Assembly (NCBI RefSeq): GCF_009496005.1
Contig: NZ_WIBF01000001.1
Coordinates: 372,001-436,000 of the forward strand
Reading direction: 5' to 3'
Origin: Tritonibacter litoralis
GTDB lineage: Bacteria; Pseudomonadota; Alphaproteobacteria; Rhodobacterales; Rhodobacteraceae
DNA length: 64,000 bases
The translations under genes and the position numbers were made by a program. This document shows positions 55,603 through 63,941 of this stretch, one piece after another (within the stretch, counting starts at the first letter, position 1; every line of letters starts with the position of its first letter). The notes under the pieces were generated by a model. The model made no database searches. It saw only the letters and a program-made list of their open reading frames with translations, and had not been told where the DNA came from.

Positions 55603-56178
55603 TTGTCCTACCCCGCTGGCGCAGCAGTCCTGGCTTTCTGTCTTTTGGCTGCGTGTAATCCGGTTGCCCCTGTCGATACGCCGCCGGTCACCGTGGCGAT
55701 CAAAAACCCAGGAATCAACAACAAACGGATCACCGGGTTTCAAGAGGTGACAATCCGATCTTATGTGCCAGGGGAAGGCGTTGAACAATTTGACCGGGCG
55801 CTTGGCCCCTCGCCAGATGAACGGGTTGAGATCAAACACGCCAAATGCGTCATAGAGACGGCTGAATTCATCCTGACATTCACCACGCCCCGCGCACTGG
55901 CCCTTCCCAAATTCACCTCACGCCCGACGCGGGGCACGTTGAAATGTGTCCAAGGGGACTTGCAGGGCGGTGTCAGCATTTCACCGGTCCCCAATACTCC
56001 GGTGTTCGGCCACCCAACGCCCACCGGATTGCTGGTCGCCGCCCTGACTGCCAGAATTGCGGCCAACCGCGATGTTTGGGTTTACTCTATTCCTCAAATC
56101 ACCTTGTACCCAGACTCTGAAAGCCCCGCTGAATACGCGCCCTTTCCTACCGAAGATCCCGCGCCAGCGGCCCCTTAA
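55603..56178 (+). CDS. Predicted lipoprotein, function unknown
   Basis: 191 residues from a TTG at 55603, which has GGAGA 6-7 bases upstream; the in-frame TTG at 55588 would give an N-terminus with an Arg and is a second choice. The signal ends in CLLAACNP, a clear lipobox. The mature part has two cysteines about 34 residues apart (AKCVI and LKCVQ), a Pro-rich tail and no recognised domain. It converges on the MocR gene with a 4-base overlap of coding ends. Role unknown. Confidence 0.65.
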   Translation: MSYPAGAAVLAFCLLAACNPVAPVDTPPVTVAIKNPGINNKRITGFQEVTIRSYVPGEGVEQFDRALGPSPDERVEIKHAKCVIETAEFILTFTTPRALALPKFTSRPTRGTLKCVQGDLQGGVSISPVPNTPVFGHPTPTGLLVAALTARIAANRDVWVYSIPQITLYPDSESPAEYAPFPTEDPAPAAP

Positions 56179-57578
56179 CCGCTGATTTGCTCCGGCGGAT
56201 TGTCCAGCAAACCGCGCAGCCGCACCATTGCATCCTCAAACTTACGAATGGACACATGGGCGTTCACCGCAATACGCACCGCATGTGGCGCGCGACCATC
56301 GCGCAGGGCGAATTCGTCGGCTGAACGGATCTGAATACCTTCCGCTTCGGCCGCACGGGTAAATGGGCCCGCCCGCCAGCCCGCAGGCAAGCGCAGCCAG
56401 ATAAAAGGCACATCCGGGCTCCAATTGATGTCAAACCCGCCAAGCGCATTCACGGCCACACGCACATAACGCGCCATTTCCGTGCGCACGTCGTCCATCA
56501 GCTGCGGCATGCGGGGATCCGTCAGCAAAATGCGGATAAGTTCTGCCATCGGCTGTGCCAGGCCAAAGAAACTGTATTCCGCCGCCCGGCGCAGGATATT
56601 CACACCGCCCTCCGGTGCCACAACAAACCCCGCACGCAAAGACGGGGTGAGGAGCTTGGACAAGGATGTGACATACCACCCAAGCTCGGGTGCAAGCGAA
56701 CGATACGACGGCGCTTGTGCTTGACCCAGACGGTAACAATCATCTTCGATCAGTTGAACATTGTGGCGGCGGGCCACCTCGACAATTTCCAGACGGCGCT
56801 CCAACGGGGTGAACAATCCGGTCGGATTGTGCACCTCTGGGCTGGTACAAAGCACCGTTGCGCCAGTTTTCCGGATCATTAGTTCCAAAATATCGGGGCG
56901 AATGCCGTGTTCGTCCATCGCAACGCCCACAACATTGGTACGCAGCATATCCGCAGCGCGACGGAACCCGGCATAGGCGAGGTCTTCGACCATAACAACC
57001 GGGCTGGGACCGCGCAAACAGGCCTGCATTGTGATCATCAACCCGTTTTGTCCCCCATGGGTCAACACAATATCCCGCTCTCGCACCGGACCAATTGGCG
57101 CTTTGGACAGCCACTTGGCCACGGCAGTGCGCACCGGTGCATATCCATCTCGGGTCGGGTAGTTCAGCAATTTATGCGGGTCGCAATCCGCGATTTTATG
57201 CATGGCCTCGCGGATCGCCGCCACCTGCCCCATATCCGCGATCCGCGGGCTAAAAAGGCTGACGTGTTTCGGGTCCCGTTCTTCCTGAATATGCAGCTGG
57301 CGCGACCAGACATCATCCTGAAGCGCCGTCATTTTTTCAGCCACAAAGGTACCGCGACCAACCTCTGCCACCAGGATACCTTCATCCGTCAGCACACTAT
57401 AGGCGCGCGCAACTGTTCCAGGCGTGATGGACAACTGATAGGCCAATTCACGCACCGGCGGCAGTTTGGTGCCAACGCTCAGCGTGCCCGCATCGATTGC
57501 GCCACGAATAGTCTCGGCCACCCTGCGGTACTTTGGACCGGATTTGGCACCAAGATCTGCACTCCACATTGTACCCAT
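56175..57578 (-). CDS. MocR-type GntR/aminotransferase regulator
   Basis: 467 residues. The N-terminal GntR winged helix (KYRRVAETIRGAIDAG, KLPPVRELAYQLSITPGTVARAY) is fused to a fold-type-I aminotransferase domain. The PLP lysine lies in YVTSLSKLLTPSLRAGFV. MocR proteins use PLP and an amino compound as effectors. The true start is the ATG at 57578 with an AAGGAAGG site; upstream in-frame codons to 57812 run through the DUF1127 gene on the other strand and are not coding. It is divergent from that gene, the likely target, with TTGTA repeats between them. Confidence 0.9.
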   Translation of the reverse strand: MGTMWSADLGAKSGPKYRRVAETIRGAIDAGTLSVGTKLPPVRELAYQLSITPGTVARAYSVLTDEGILVAEVGRGTFVAEKMTALQDDVWSRQLHIQEERDPKHVSLFSPRIADMGQVAAIREAMHKIADCDPHKLLNYPTRDGYAPVRTAVAKWLSKAPIGPVRERDIVLTHGGQNGLMITMQACLRGPSPVVMVEDLAYAGFRRAADMLRTNVVGVAMDEHGIRPDILELMIRKTGATVLCTSPEVHNPTGLFTPLERRLEIVEVARRHNVQLIEDDCYRLGQAQAPSYRSLAPELGWYVTSLSKLLTPSLRAGFVVAPEGGVNILRRAAEYSFFGLAQPMAELIRILLTDPRMPQLMDDVRTEMARYVRVAVNALGGFDINWSPDVPFIWLRLPAGWRAGPFTRAAEAEGIQIRSADEFALRDGRAPHAVRIAVNAHVSIRKFEDAMVRLRGLLDNPPEQISG

Positions 57579-57612
57579 CACAATCCTTCCTTGGACTTTT
57601 ATGAGAAATATA

Positions 57613-57659
57613 TTGTACCTGATAGCCACGAGCAAGAGCTCAGTATTGTAATGGTACAA
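57613..57659. promoter_or_regulatory. Candidate MocR operator with TTGTA repeats
   Basis: TTGTACC at 57613-57619 is mirrored by GGTACAA at 57653-57659, and TTGTA-ATGG-TACAA forms a compact dyad at 57646-57659. The repeats sit between the divergent MocR and DUF1127 genes, close to both starts. Binding is inferred from position. Confidence 0.45.
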
Positions 57660-57674
57660 ATGGAGCATCTCACC

Positions 57675-57905
57675 ATGACATACATCGCAAAGCACCACCC
57701 GCATTTGAACTTCCTGATGGAACGTACGGCGCTGCCTATGCCTGCGCAGATGGCGATTACCTTTGCTGTTGTGGTGACGAAATGGCGACTGCGCCAACGC
57801 ACACGCCAGCAACTGGGGAAGCTAGATGCTTATATTCTAAAGGATATTGGCGTTAGCGAAGACCAGGCGCGGCATGAAAGCACTCTTCCGTTCTGGCGCC
57901 CCTGA
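57675..57905 (+). CDS. DUF1127 domain small protein
   Basis: 76 residues from the ATG at 57675, which has GGAG 9 bases ahead. The second half carries the DUF1127 pattern WRLRQRTRQQLGKLDAYILKDIGVSEDQARHES, an Arg-rich helix followed by an ILKDIGV motif. Such proteins in alphaproteobacteria affect stress and phosphate or carbon physiology, and at least one (CcaF1 of Rhodobacter) binds RNA. It is divergent from the MocR regulator, and ends at its own terminator. Confidence 0.85.
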   Translation: MTYIAKHHPHLNFLMERTALPMPAQMAITFAVVVTKWRLRQRTRQQLGKLDAYILKDIGVSEDQARHESTLPFWRP

Positions 57906-57929
57906 TCCCCAGACGCCAGAACCACTTTA

Positions 57930-57957
57930 AGGCCGGAGTTTCTCCGGCCTCTTTTTT
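57930..57957 (+). terminator. Rho-independent terminator
   Basis: AGGCCGGAG pairs with CTCCGGCCT around a TTT loop, followed by CTTTTTT. It ends the DUF1127 transcript. Confidence 0.92.
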
Positions 57958-58092
57958 ATGTCATTGCGCAAAGGCAGAACGCAAACGATACAATTGGCAC
58001 AATGAATATGTTCAAAGTACCATCGTTGCAGCCGTTCCTGCGCAGGCATATGGTGCGATTGATGAAGTGCCACAGTTGGATATTGCCGCCGC

Positions 58093-58461
58093 ATGTCGTG
58101 TCAAACACCCACATCGAAATGCTACGCTCAGGACGGTCACCATTTGATCGTAGATCTGCGAAACGGGCACGGGCTGAACGACCCAGAGCTGTTGGTGCAG
58201 GCATTTCATGCAATAATCGAAGCCTGCGGCGCAACCCTGCTGCATCATCACATTCATCCGTTTTCACCCAACGGCCTGACCGGCGTGGCCCTGCTGGCGG
58301 AAAGCCATATCTCTGCCCATACTTGGCCCGACCAGGGGTACGGCGCGTTTGATGTGTTTATGTGTGGAAAATCAGATCCTTGGGCAGCCATTCCGATCCT
58401 CAAATCGCTTTATAAAACAGACGACGTGACCGTGCGCGCCCTTCGGCGATCCGCTTTTTGA
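58093..58461 (+). CDS. speH: S-adenosylmethionine decarboxylase, prokaryotic class 1b
   Basis: 122 residues. Makes decarboxylated SAM for spermidine synthesis after self-cleavage that creates a pyruvoyl group. The key residues fit the spacing of the Thermotoga enzyme: cleavage Ser S71 in LLAESHIS, H76 in AHTWP and C91 in VFMCG (+5 and +20). The N-terminal part GHHLIVDLRNGHGL is also typical. No spermidine synthase gene (speE) is adjacent. The start at 58093 lacks a strong ribosome binding site. Confidence 0.87.
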   Translation: MSCQTPTSKCYAQDGHHLIVDLRNGHGLNDPELLVQAFHAIIEACGATLLHHHIHPFSPNGLTGVALLAESHISAHTWPDQGYGAFDVFMCGKSDPWAAIPILKSLYKTDDVTVRALRRSAF

Positions 58462-58878
58462 CCCTGGGCTTTTTCGCGCAAAAACCAATGCAAACGGTGA
58501 AACGCCAGATTTATCGAAACTTTTAGCCTTTGTTTACCAATCCGCACATATTGTTTCCATAGCAGCTCTTTCAATTGGGGCAGCATCATGGCAAAGATCG
58601 GGCACAGGTTCAAAACCTGCCACGATTTGGGCCGCGCCTGCGGAAGGTCCCTCCACCCGGGTCTCTCACCCCGGACTGACATTCCCGCAGCGCGGCCCCA
58701 AATACCCCCTCCCAGATGACGAAAAACTTGGCAACTTCGCAGCGGCCAATCGAAGTGCTTTGCAACATTGCAATACACCATGCGTTTTCAGGAAACCGTC
58801 CCTCCCGTTGCCCCCTCCTGCCCCGCTTTTACCGTCACAACCGTTGCGCTTGAACGCCGCCTGCCCTATGTCGCAGCC
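58462..58878. other. Long intergenic region with structured element
   Basis: 417 bases between the SAM decarboxylase gene and trmFO. It contains two adjacent strong inverted repeats (see the separate entry at 58597-58703). A small open frame at 58589-58720 (43 codons, Arg/Pro-rich) covers them but has no convincing coding features. No tRNA, terminator with T run or recognised riboswitch was seen. Confidence 0.6.
58597..58703 (+). ncRNA. Candidate structured RNA, two tandem hairpins
   Basis: Hairpin 1: ACAGGTT...AACCTG with flanking ATCG/CGAT, at 58597-58626. Hairpin 2: ATTTGGGCCGCGCCTGCGG (58625-58643) pairs with CCGCAGCGCGGCCCCAAAT (58685-58703) with single-base bulges, closing a 41-base interior that has its own CCGGG/CCCGG hairpin. 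The total of about 18 pairs is far above what random sequence gives. Strand and transcription are not proven; it is not a known family to my recognition. Confidence 0.35.
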
Positions 58879-60222
58879 ATGACACAGGAATTACATATTG
58901 TTGGCGGCGGAATGGCCGGATCCGAAGCCGCCTGGCAGGCGGCGCATATGGGCGTGAATGTGGTGCTGCATGAAATGCGCCCCAAGGTGGAGACCTTTGC
59001 CCATCAGACCGGAAATCTGGGAGAGATGGTCTGCTCAAACTCCTTCCGATCAGACGATGATGAGCAAAACGCCGTGGGGCTTTTGCATTGGGAAATGCGT
59101 CAAGCCAATGGGCTGATCATGACCACAGCGGATGAACACCGCCTGCCCGCTGGTGGCGCATTGGCCGTGGACCGTGACCCGTTTGCAGAAACGGTGACCG
59201 CAAAATTGAAGGCTTTGCCCAATGTTAGAGTCTCATATGAGGAAATCACTGCCCTACCGGACGAAGGGCACTGGATCTTTGCCACCGGCCCTCTGACCTC
59301 TCCGACACTGGGCGAAGCGATCCAAAAAGAGACCGGCGCCGAGGCCCTGGCCTTCTTTGACGCGATTGCGCCAATTGTCTATGCCGAGAGCATCGACATG
59401 TCCCAGGCCTGGATGCAGTCCCGTTATGACAAGGGTGAGACCGAGGAAGAGCGGACCGCTTACCTCAACTGCCCAATGACCAAAGAGCAGTATGAGGCCT
59501 TTATCGACGCGCTTTTGGCGGCCGATAAAACTGAATTCCATGAAGGTGAAACGGCCGGCTATTTCGACGGCTGCCTGCCGATTGAGGTTATGGCGGAACG
59601 GGGACGTGAGACCCTGCGACATGGTCCGATGAAACCGGTTGGCCTCACCAATCCGCATAACCCGGATGAGAAAGCCTATGCCGTTGTGCAGCTGCGCCGC
59701 GACAATGCGCTGGGAACATTGTTTAACATCGTGGGCTTCCAGACCAAGATGAAGTATGGCGCACAAACCGATGTTTTCCGTATGATTCCCGGGTTAGAGA
59801 ACGCAAGTTTTGCGCGTCTTGGTGGCATTCACCGCAATACGTTCCTGAACTCGCCAACCTTGCTGGACGCTCAAATGCGGCTGAAGTCACGGCCCAACAT
59901 TCGGTTCGCCGGGCAAATCACCGGTGTCGAAGGCTATGTGGAAAGCGCGGCGATGGGCCTTTTGGCAGGTCGCCTGGCCGCCGCGGAACTGACTGATCAG
60001 CCCCTGTCGGAGGTCCCGCAGGACAGCGCCATGGGTGCCTTGATCCATCACATTACCGGCGGTGCAGAGGCCAAAACCTTCCAGCCCATGAATGTGAACT
60101 TCGGCCTGTTCCGACCGGTTGACGGGCTCAAAGGGGGACGCCGGGGCCGCAAGGACCGTTACAAAGCCTATACCGATCGGGCAAAGTCCGCCTGGACCGA
60201 TTGGTTGAAACAATTCTCGTAA
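58879..60222 (+). CDS. trmFO: Methylenetetrahydrofolate-tRNA-(uracil-5-)-methyltransferase
   Basis: 447 residues. Uses methylene-THF and FADH2 to make m5U54 in the tRNA T-loop. The FAD loop is [15 protein letters not shown]. Family signatures [41 protein letters not shown] and [12 protein letters not shown] are present, with the [10 protein letters not shown]-terminal motif. The ATG at 58879 ([10 protein letters not shown]) is the family start; 37 upstream in-frame codons are not conserved. gluQ follows after 15 bases. Confidence 0.96.
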   Translation: MTQELHIVGGGMAGSEAAWQAAHMGVNVVLHEMRPKVETFAHQTGNLGEMVCSNSFRSDDDEQNAVGLLHWEMRQANGLIMTTADEHRLPAGGALAVDRDPFAETVTAKLKALPNVRVSYEEITALPDEGHWIFATGPLTSPTLGEAIQKETGAEALAFFDAIAPIVYAESIDMSQAWMQSRYDKGETEEERTAYLNCPMTKEQYEAFIDALLAADKTEFHEGETAGYFDGCLPIEVMAERGRETLRHGPMKPVGLTNPHNPDEKAYAVVQLRRDNALGTLFNIVGFQTKMKYGAQTDVFRMIPGLENASFARLGGIHRNTFLNSPTLLDAQMRLKSRPNIRFAGQITGVEGYVESAAMGLLAGRLAAAELTDQPLSEVPQDSAMGALIHHITGGAEAKTFQPMNVNFGLFRPVDGLKGGRRGRKDRYKAYTDRAKSAWTDWLKQFS

Positions 60223-60237
60223 AGGATTGAGGGCGCG

Positions 60238-61080
60238 ATGATTTTCCGCACACGATTTGCGCCTTCCCCCACGGGGCCCCTCCATTTGGGTCATGCCTAT
60301 TCCGCCATCTTGGCGCATGACATGGCCCGCGCCGCAGGCGGTGAATTCCTGTTGCGGATGGAGGATACAGATCTTCAGCGCGCCAAACCGAAATGGGACG
60401 CGCAAGTCATCGATGACCTCACCTGGCTGGGCCTGACCTGGGACGGCCCTGTTCTGCGCCAGTCTCAACAGTTGACCAGCTATAACAAACACCTGGACGT
60501 CTTTGAAAACATGGACCTTCTTTATCCATGCTCCTGCAGTCGTGCCGACATCCGGGCCGCCATATCCGCCCCCCAAGAAGGCGTATCACACGATGTTTAT
60601 CCCGGCACGTGCAAAGACCGCACAATCACGGATCGCAAACCCGGGGATGCGCTGCGGCTGCATCTGGACCGGGCCCTGTCACGTCTTGCGCACCAAGACG
60701 TGTGTTTTGAAGAAACCGGCCCCGCCGCCAAAGCCGTGCATCACCTCAATCCCGAACGCGCTCTGGCAGACATCGGCGATGTTGTTCTCTCCCGCAAAGG
60801 CGAAGACATTATCGCCTATTTCCTGGCCTCTGCGTTGGATGACGTCGCCCAAGGGATCACCCATGTAGTGCGCGGCGAGGACCTTTTTGATTTCACAATG
60901 ATCCAGGTTTTGTTGCTAAGACTGCTCGACCTTCCACAGCCCATTTATCACCATCACACCCTGATCCGGGATGATGCCGGTAAGCGACTGGCCAAGCGAG
61001 ATGACGCACGCGCTTTGGCCAAATTTCGCGCCGAAGGCGCCAGCCCCCAGGATATCCGCCGGATGATCGGCCTCCTTTAA
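60238..61080 (+). CDS. gluQ: Glutamyl-Q tRNA(Asp) synthetase
   Basis: 280 residues. A GluRS-like catalytic domain without the anticodon-binding domain, which attaches Glu to the queuosine of tRNA-Asp. The HIGH-type motif is PLHLGHAYSA; FLLRMEDTDLQRA is the amino-acid pocket. Zn-type cysteines lie in YPCSCSRADI and YPGTC. The KMSKS equivalent is KRLAKRD. It follows trmFO by 15 bases, another tRNA-modification gene. Confidence 0.94.
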   Translation: MIFRTRFAPSPTGPLHLGHAYSAILAHDMARAAGGEFLLRMEDTDLQRAKPKWDAQVIDDLTWLGLTWDGPVLRQSQQLTSYNKHLDVFENMDLLYPCSCSRADIRAAISAPQEGVSHDVYPGTCKDRTITDRKPGDALRLHLDRALSRLAHQDVCFEETGPAAKAVHHLNPERALADIGDVVLSRKGEDIIAYFLASALDDVAQGITHVVRGEDLFDFTMIQVLLLRLLDLPQPIYHHHTLIRDDAGKRLAKRDDARALAKFRAEGASPQDIRRMIGLL

Positions 61081-61125
61081 ACGGGCGGCGCTTTCATCTT
61101 TTTCCAAATACTTCCGCCGGAGGCA

Positions 61126-61144
61126 GGGCCCACAGGGCCCTTTT
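61126..61144 (+). terminator. Weak hairpin terminator after gluQ
   Basis: GGGCCC-ACA-GGGCCC followed by TTTT. The stem is strong but short and the T run is only four bases. Confidence 0.5.
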
Positions 61145-61153
61145 GCGCCAATG

Positions 61154-61513
61154 CTACAGCATCGGCGTCATAATCTCGACTTCTTCCCCCTCGCGCACGG
61201 CGGTGTAAAAACAGCTGCGGCGGAAGGTGTGACACGCAGGCCCTTCTTGGCGTACCAAGGCCAGCACACAGTCCTGGTCACAATCCACGCGAAAATCTAC
61301 CAGCTCTTGTGTATGGCCCGAGCTTTCACCTTTGACCCAGAAGCTTTGGCGCGAGCGCGACCAATAGGTCACTTTGCGGCTTTCCAGCGTTCGTTTTACG
61401 CTTTCCGCGTTCATCCAAGCCATCATCAAGATCTCGCCGCTTGTCGCGTCCTGCGTCACACAGGGCACCAAACCGGCCTCATTGTAGCGCAATGAATTTG
61501 GATCAAAGGACAT
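61154..61513 (-). CDS. hisI: Phosphoribosyl-AMP cyclohydrolase
   Basis: 119 residues. Opens the adenine ring of phosphoribosyl-AMP in histidine synthesis. Metal-binding motifs DCDQDC and ACHTFRRSCF are present, with MMAWMNAESVKRTLE and KVTYWSRSRQSFWVKGESSGH. It lacks the HisE domain, as usual in alphaproteobacteria. The start is the ATG at 61513 (MSFDPNSL); the ATG at 61531 adds six residues. No other his genes are near. Confidence 0.95.
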   Translation of the reverse strand: MSFDPNSLRYNEAGLVPCVTQDATSGEILMMAWMNAESVKRTLESRKVTYWSRSRQSFWVKGESSGHTQELVDFRVDCDQDCVLALVRQEGPACHTFRRSCFYTAVREGEEVEIMTPML

Positions 61514-61613
61514 GTTAAAAACCTTTTGCATCTGCGGGTTGGGATCCTATGTAAGAGAAACCCCACAGTAGGGAAAGGCCCCATCCGGCCCCACCAGAAG
61601 GCAGAGAGCGACA

Positions 61614-62060
61614 ATGACGCAAGAAACCGATCTCATCAAACTCTACTCGCAAAAGATCCTAGAGCTTGCCGCTGACATTCCGCACCTCGAACGTTTGCCC
61701 GCACCGGATGTAACAGCCAAAAAGCGCTCGCCTCTATGTGGTTCCACAGTCAGTGTAGACCTTAACATAGACCAAAGTCGTATATCGGCCTTTGGACAGG
61801 ATGTAAAAGCTTGCGCATTGGGCCAGGCCGCAGCGGCAATTGTGGGTCACGCGATTATCGGCCGCTCTTTGGAAGATCTCGAGAAAGCGCGTAACCAATT
61901 GAAAAATATGCTGACTTCTGATGGCCCCGCGCCTGATGCGCCTTTTGATGGGCTTGAGGTTTTAATCCCCGCACGTGAGTTCAAGAACCGCCATGCCTCG
62001 ATCATGTTGGCATTGGACGCCTGCCTTGAGGCGATGAGAGACCATTGTGCAACCGCTTAG
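61614..62060 (+). CDS. Fe-S cluster assembly scaffold-like protein (IscU/SufU family)
   Basis: 148 residues. The three cysteines expected of an IscU-type scaffold are C42 (RSPLCGST), C67 (DVKACALGQA) and C137 (LDACLEAM). The CG is followed by Ser-Thr, where IscU/SufU proteins usually have an Asp that helps cluster release, so this is an atypical member. KNRHASIMLALDACLEAM matches the C-terminal helix of the family. In Rhodobacterales such a gene is common outside the suf cluster. The role in cluster transfer is inferred. Confidence 0.8.
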   Translation: MTQETDLIKLYSQKILELAADIPHLERLPAPDVTAKKRSPLCGSTVSVDLNIDQSRISAFGQDVKACALGQAAAAIVGHAIIGRSLEDLEKARNQLKNMLTSDGPAPDAPFDGLEVLIPAREFKNRHASIMLALDACLEAMRDHCATA

Positions 62061-62124
62061 GTGCAAAGGTTGTTAACACTCTGACCTCACACTCTCCGAA
62101 AGTTGATCAGGATGTGGTGTCAGT

Positions 62125-63528
62125 ATGCGAGACATAGAAGAATATTATTCCGAGATGCCGCTGGCTGAATTGACGGCGCTTGCTCGGATCTCTTCCCAAT
62201 TGGGATTTGAAGTCGTTGATGTTGCAGGGTTTCTGGACCAAACAGAAGCGCACTCCAAAGAGCAACGCAATGCAGTTTCCCAGCTTACGCAAAACTCAGG
62301 CCAGATAACACAGGCCAATTCACGTATGGCGGAGTCGATTCGCACCTTGAGTCAAACGGCCGAGGAAACATTGGTTACCGTCAGCACGTCCGCATCCAGC
62401 ATGCGAGAGAACAGCGTCGAAAGCCAGAAGATCGCAAAATGGGTTCAGACCCTAGCCGTACGCACCAAACACATCGAAGAAACCCTTGTGGCGATGCAGC
62501 GTGACAATGCGCAGATCACATCCATTGCAAGTCAAGTGAACATCCTCGCCATCAACGCCAAAATCGAGGCTGGGCGCGCAGGTGCTGCCGGGCGCGGGTT
62601 TGCGGTCGTCGCCGAAGCCATTAACGAGCTTTCCAAACGCACGGGAACAGCTGCAGCCGACATTAGCGACAATATCGACACTATGGGCGATTGGCTTAAA
62701 AACCTGAGCGTCGAGGCCCGCGATATCGGTCAGTCCGCCGATGAAGTCCTCACACAGTCGCAAAGCATCGACGACTCTCTGGCCGATATCGAAGAACACG
62801 CACAAACAGTGCAAAAGCAGACAAACCGGATCGCATCCGAGTCCGACACAGCCCAGTTCGCGCTGGAAGGGTTCGGAGAGGGTTTGGCGCTGATCGACAC
62901 CACATCATCGCAATCCTTGCAAGGGATCCAAACGGCACGGGCCCGCAGCGACAGTCTGATTGACTCCTCTGAGGCCCTGCTGCAAGGGATTGTCTCATTG
63001 GGCGGTCAATCCAGCGACAGCATGTTCATTGATTTTGTTCAGACCAAAGCCCAAGAGATCGGAGAGATCTTTGCCGAGGCGCTGCTTTCTTCTGACATCC
63101 GCCAAGAAGAGCTGTTTGATCGCAACTACAAACCAATCCCCAATTCCGACCCTCAGCAATTCATGGCAGGCTGTACGCGTTTGACGGATTCCACCCTGCC
63201 TCCGATCCTTGAATCCGCGTTGGAACTTGATCCGCGCGTGGTGTTCTGCGCCGCCGTCGACATAAATGGGTATCTGCCCACCCACAATCAGAAGTTCTCA
63301 CAGCCGCAAGGCTCGGATCCGGTCTGGAACGCCGCAAACTGCCGCAATCGCCGAATCTTTGATGACCGGGTGGGTCTAAAAGCCGGGCAAAATCTCACCC
63401 CGTTTTTGATGCAGGTCTATCGCCGCGATATGGGCGGCGGTGAGTTCGCCATGATGAAAGACCTGTCAGCCCCAATTTACGTGAACCAACGCCATTGGGG
63501 CGGGCTGCGTCTGGCCTTTAAGATCTAG
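62125..63528 (+). CDS. Soluble methyl-accepting chemotaxis protein with C-terminal sensor
   Basis: 467 residues without membrane segments. Residues about 40-280 form the coiled-coil signalling domain; its tip reads SIASQVNILAINAKIEAGRAG then GRGFAVVAEAINELSKR, the chemoreceptor hairpin with some drift from the usual E-A pattern. Residues about 320-467 form a C-terminal domain with DINGYLPTHN, NCRNRRIFDDRVGLKAGQN and DMGGGEFAMMKDLSAPIYVNQRHWGGL, a recurring PAS/Cache-like module of cytoplasmic receptors. Ligand unknown. It would signal to CheA/CheW. ATG at 62125. Confidence 0.88.
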   Translation: MRDIEEYYSEMPLAELTALARISSQLGFEVVDVAGFLDQTEAHSKEQRNAVSQLTQNSGQITQANSRMAESIRTLSQTAEETLVTVSTSASSMRENSVESQKIAKWVQTLAVRTKHIEETLVAMQRDNAQITSIASQVNILAINAKIEAGRAGAAGRGFAVVAEAINELSKRTGTAAADISDNIDTMGDWLKNLSVEARDIGQSADEVLTQSQSIDDSLADIEEHAQTVQKQTNRIASESDTAQFALEGFGEGLALIDTTSSQSLQGIQTARARSDSLIDSSEALLQGIVSLGGQSSDSMFIDFVQTKAQEIGEIFAEALLSSDIRQEELFDRNYKPIPNSDPQQFMAGCTRLTDSTLPPILESALELDPRVVFCAAVDINGYLPTHNQKFSQPQGSDPVWNAANCRNRRIFDDRVGLKAGQNLTPFLMQVYRRDMGGGEFAMMKDLSAPIYVNQRHWGGLRLAFKI

Positions 63529-63531
63529 GCC

Positions 63532-63572
63532 ACAAAAAACCGCCGCATCCCGGGGCACGGGTATGCGGCGGT
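63532..63572 (-). terminator. Hairpin terminator read on the minus strand
   Basis: ACCGCCGCAT (63539-63548) pairs with ATGCGGCGGT (63563-63572), with an inner CCCG/CGGG extension. On the minus strand it is followed by six T, so it should stop transcripts coming from the right, such as that of the small gene at 63713-63835. Confidence 0.82.
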
Positions 63573-63712
63573 CAGTCATGCGTCCGGATGCGGAACCCAG
63601 CAACACGCGGCAGATCATGAGGCGATAGCCTGGATGCCAATGGCACCCCAAAGTTCGGGACAGGAACAGGTGTTGCCGGCATCGGACGCAGGTCAGGAAA
63701 AGGGTATCGCGA

Positions 63713-63835
63713 TCAAAGCAATGACGGCAAATGCAGGGCGGCGACCAACATCACAACAAGGGCTGCGGCGCCAAAAGCGTCCTGGAGCAGTGTGCTGTGT
63801 GTGTTCTCAACAGTTTGTTTCAACTGAGCAATCAT
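63713..63835 (-). CDS. 40-residue small membrane protein with LexA-type box upstream
   Basis: Not reported as a long ORF but well supported: the ATG at 63835 is preceded by CCAGGAGGCTCCG, an ideal ribosome binding site. The product starts MIAQLKQTVENTHS, then LLQDAFGAAALVVMLVAALHL forms one membrane helix, ending PSLL. The N-terminal half is amphipathic. A GTTC-N7-GTTC element lies 78-92 bases upstream on the coding strand. The pattern recalls SidA of Caulobacter, a 29-residue SOS-induced inner-membrane division inhibitor; no sequence identity is claimed. Confidence 0.72.
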   Translation of the reverse strand: MIAQLKQTVENTHSTLLQDAFGAAALVVMLVAALHLPSLL

Positions 63836-63912
63836 CGGAGCCTCCTGGTCATGTTCTGCGTTCTACGTCGCTTTGTTGCCCCTTTGTTCTCATGATTCCG
63901 GAACGAAGTAAA

Positions 63913-63927
63913 GAACTTTATGAGAAC
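63913..63927. promoter_or_regulatory. Alphaproteobacterial LexA-type box (GAAC-N7-GAAC)
   Basis: GAAC at 63913-63916 and GAAC at 63924-63927 with 7 bases between. This direct repeat is the known LexA operator of alphaproteobacteria. It lies upstream of the small membrane protein gene (-) and could also serve a gene beyond 64000 on the plus strand. Confidence 0.65.
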
Positions 63928-63941
63928 AAAAAATCAAAAGA

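Noticed and set aside
58604-58626. tRNA-like T-arm (AGGTTCAAAACCT)
   Set aside because: No matching acceptor stem, D-arm or anticodon arm at the right distance upstream, and no CCA end; treated as part of a hairpin.
58589-58720. 43-codon open frame on the plus strand
   Set aside because: It lies across strong inverted repeats, has no ribosome binding site and encodes an Arg/Pro-rich sequence that looks non-coding.
58410-58781. 123-codon minus-strand frame between speH and trmFO
   Set aside because: It overlaps the end of speH and the structured element; no ribosome binding site or family pattern.
63466-63651. 61-codon minus-strand frame at the end of the chemoreceptor gene
   Set aside because: It covers the hairpin terminator and the receptor C-terminus; no coding features.
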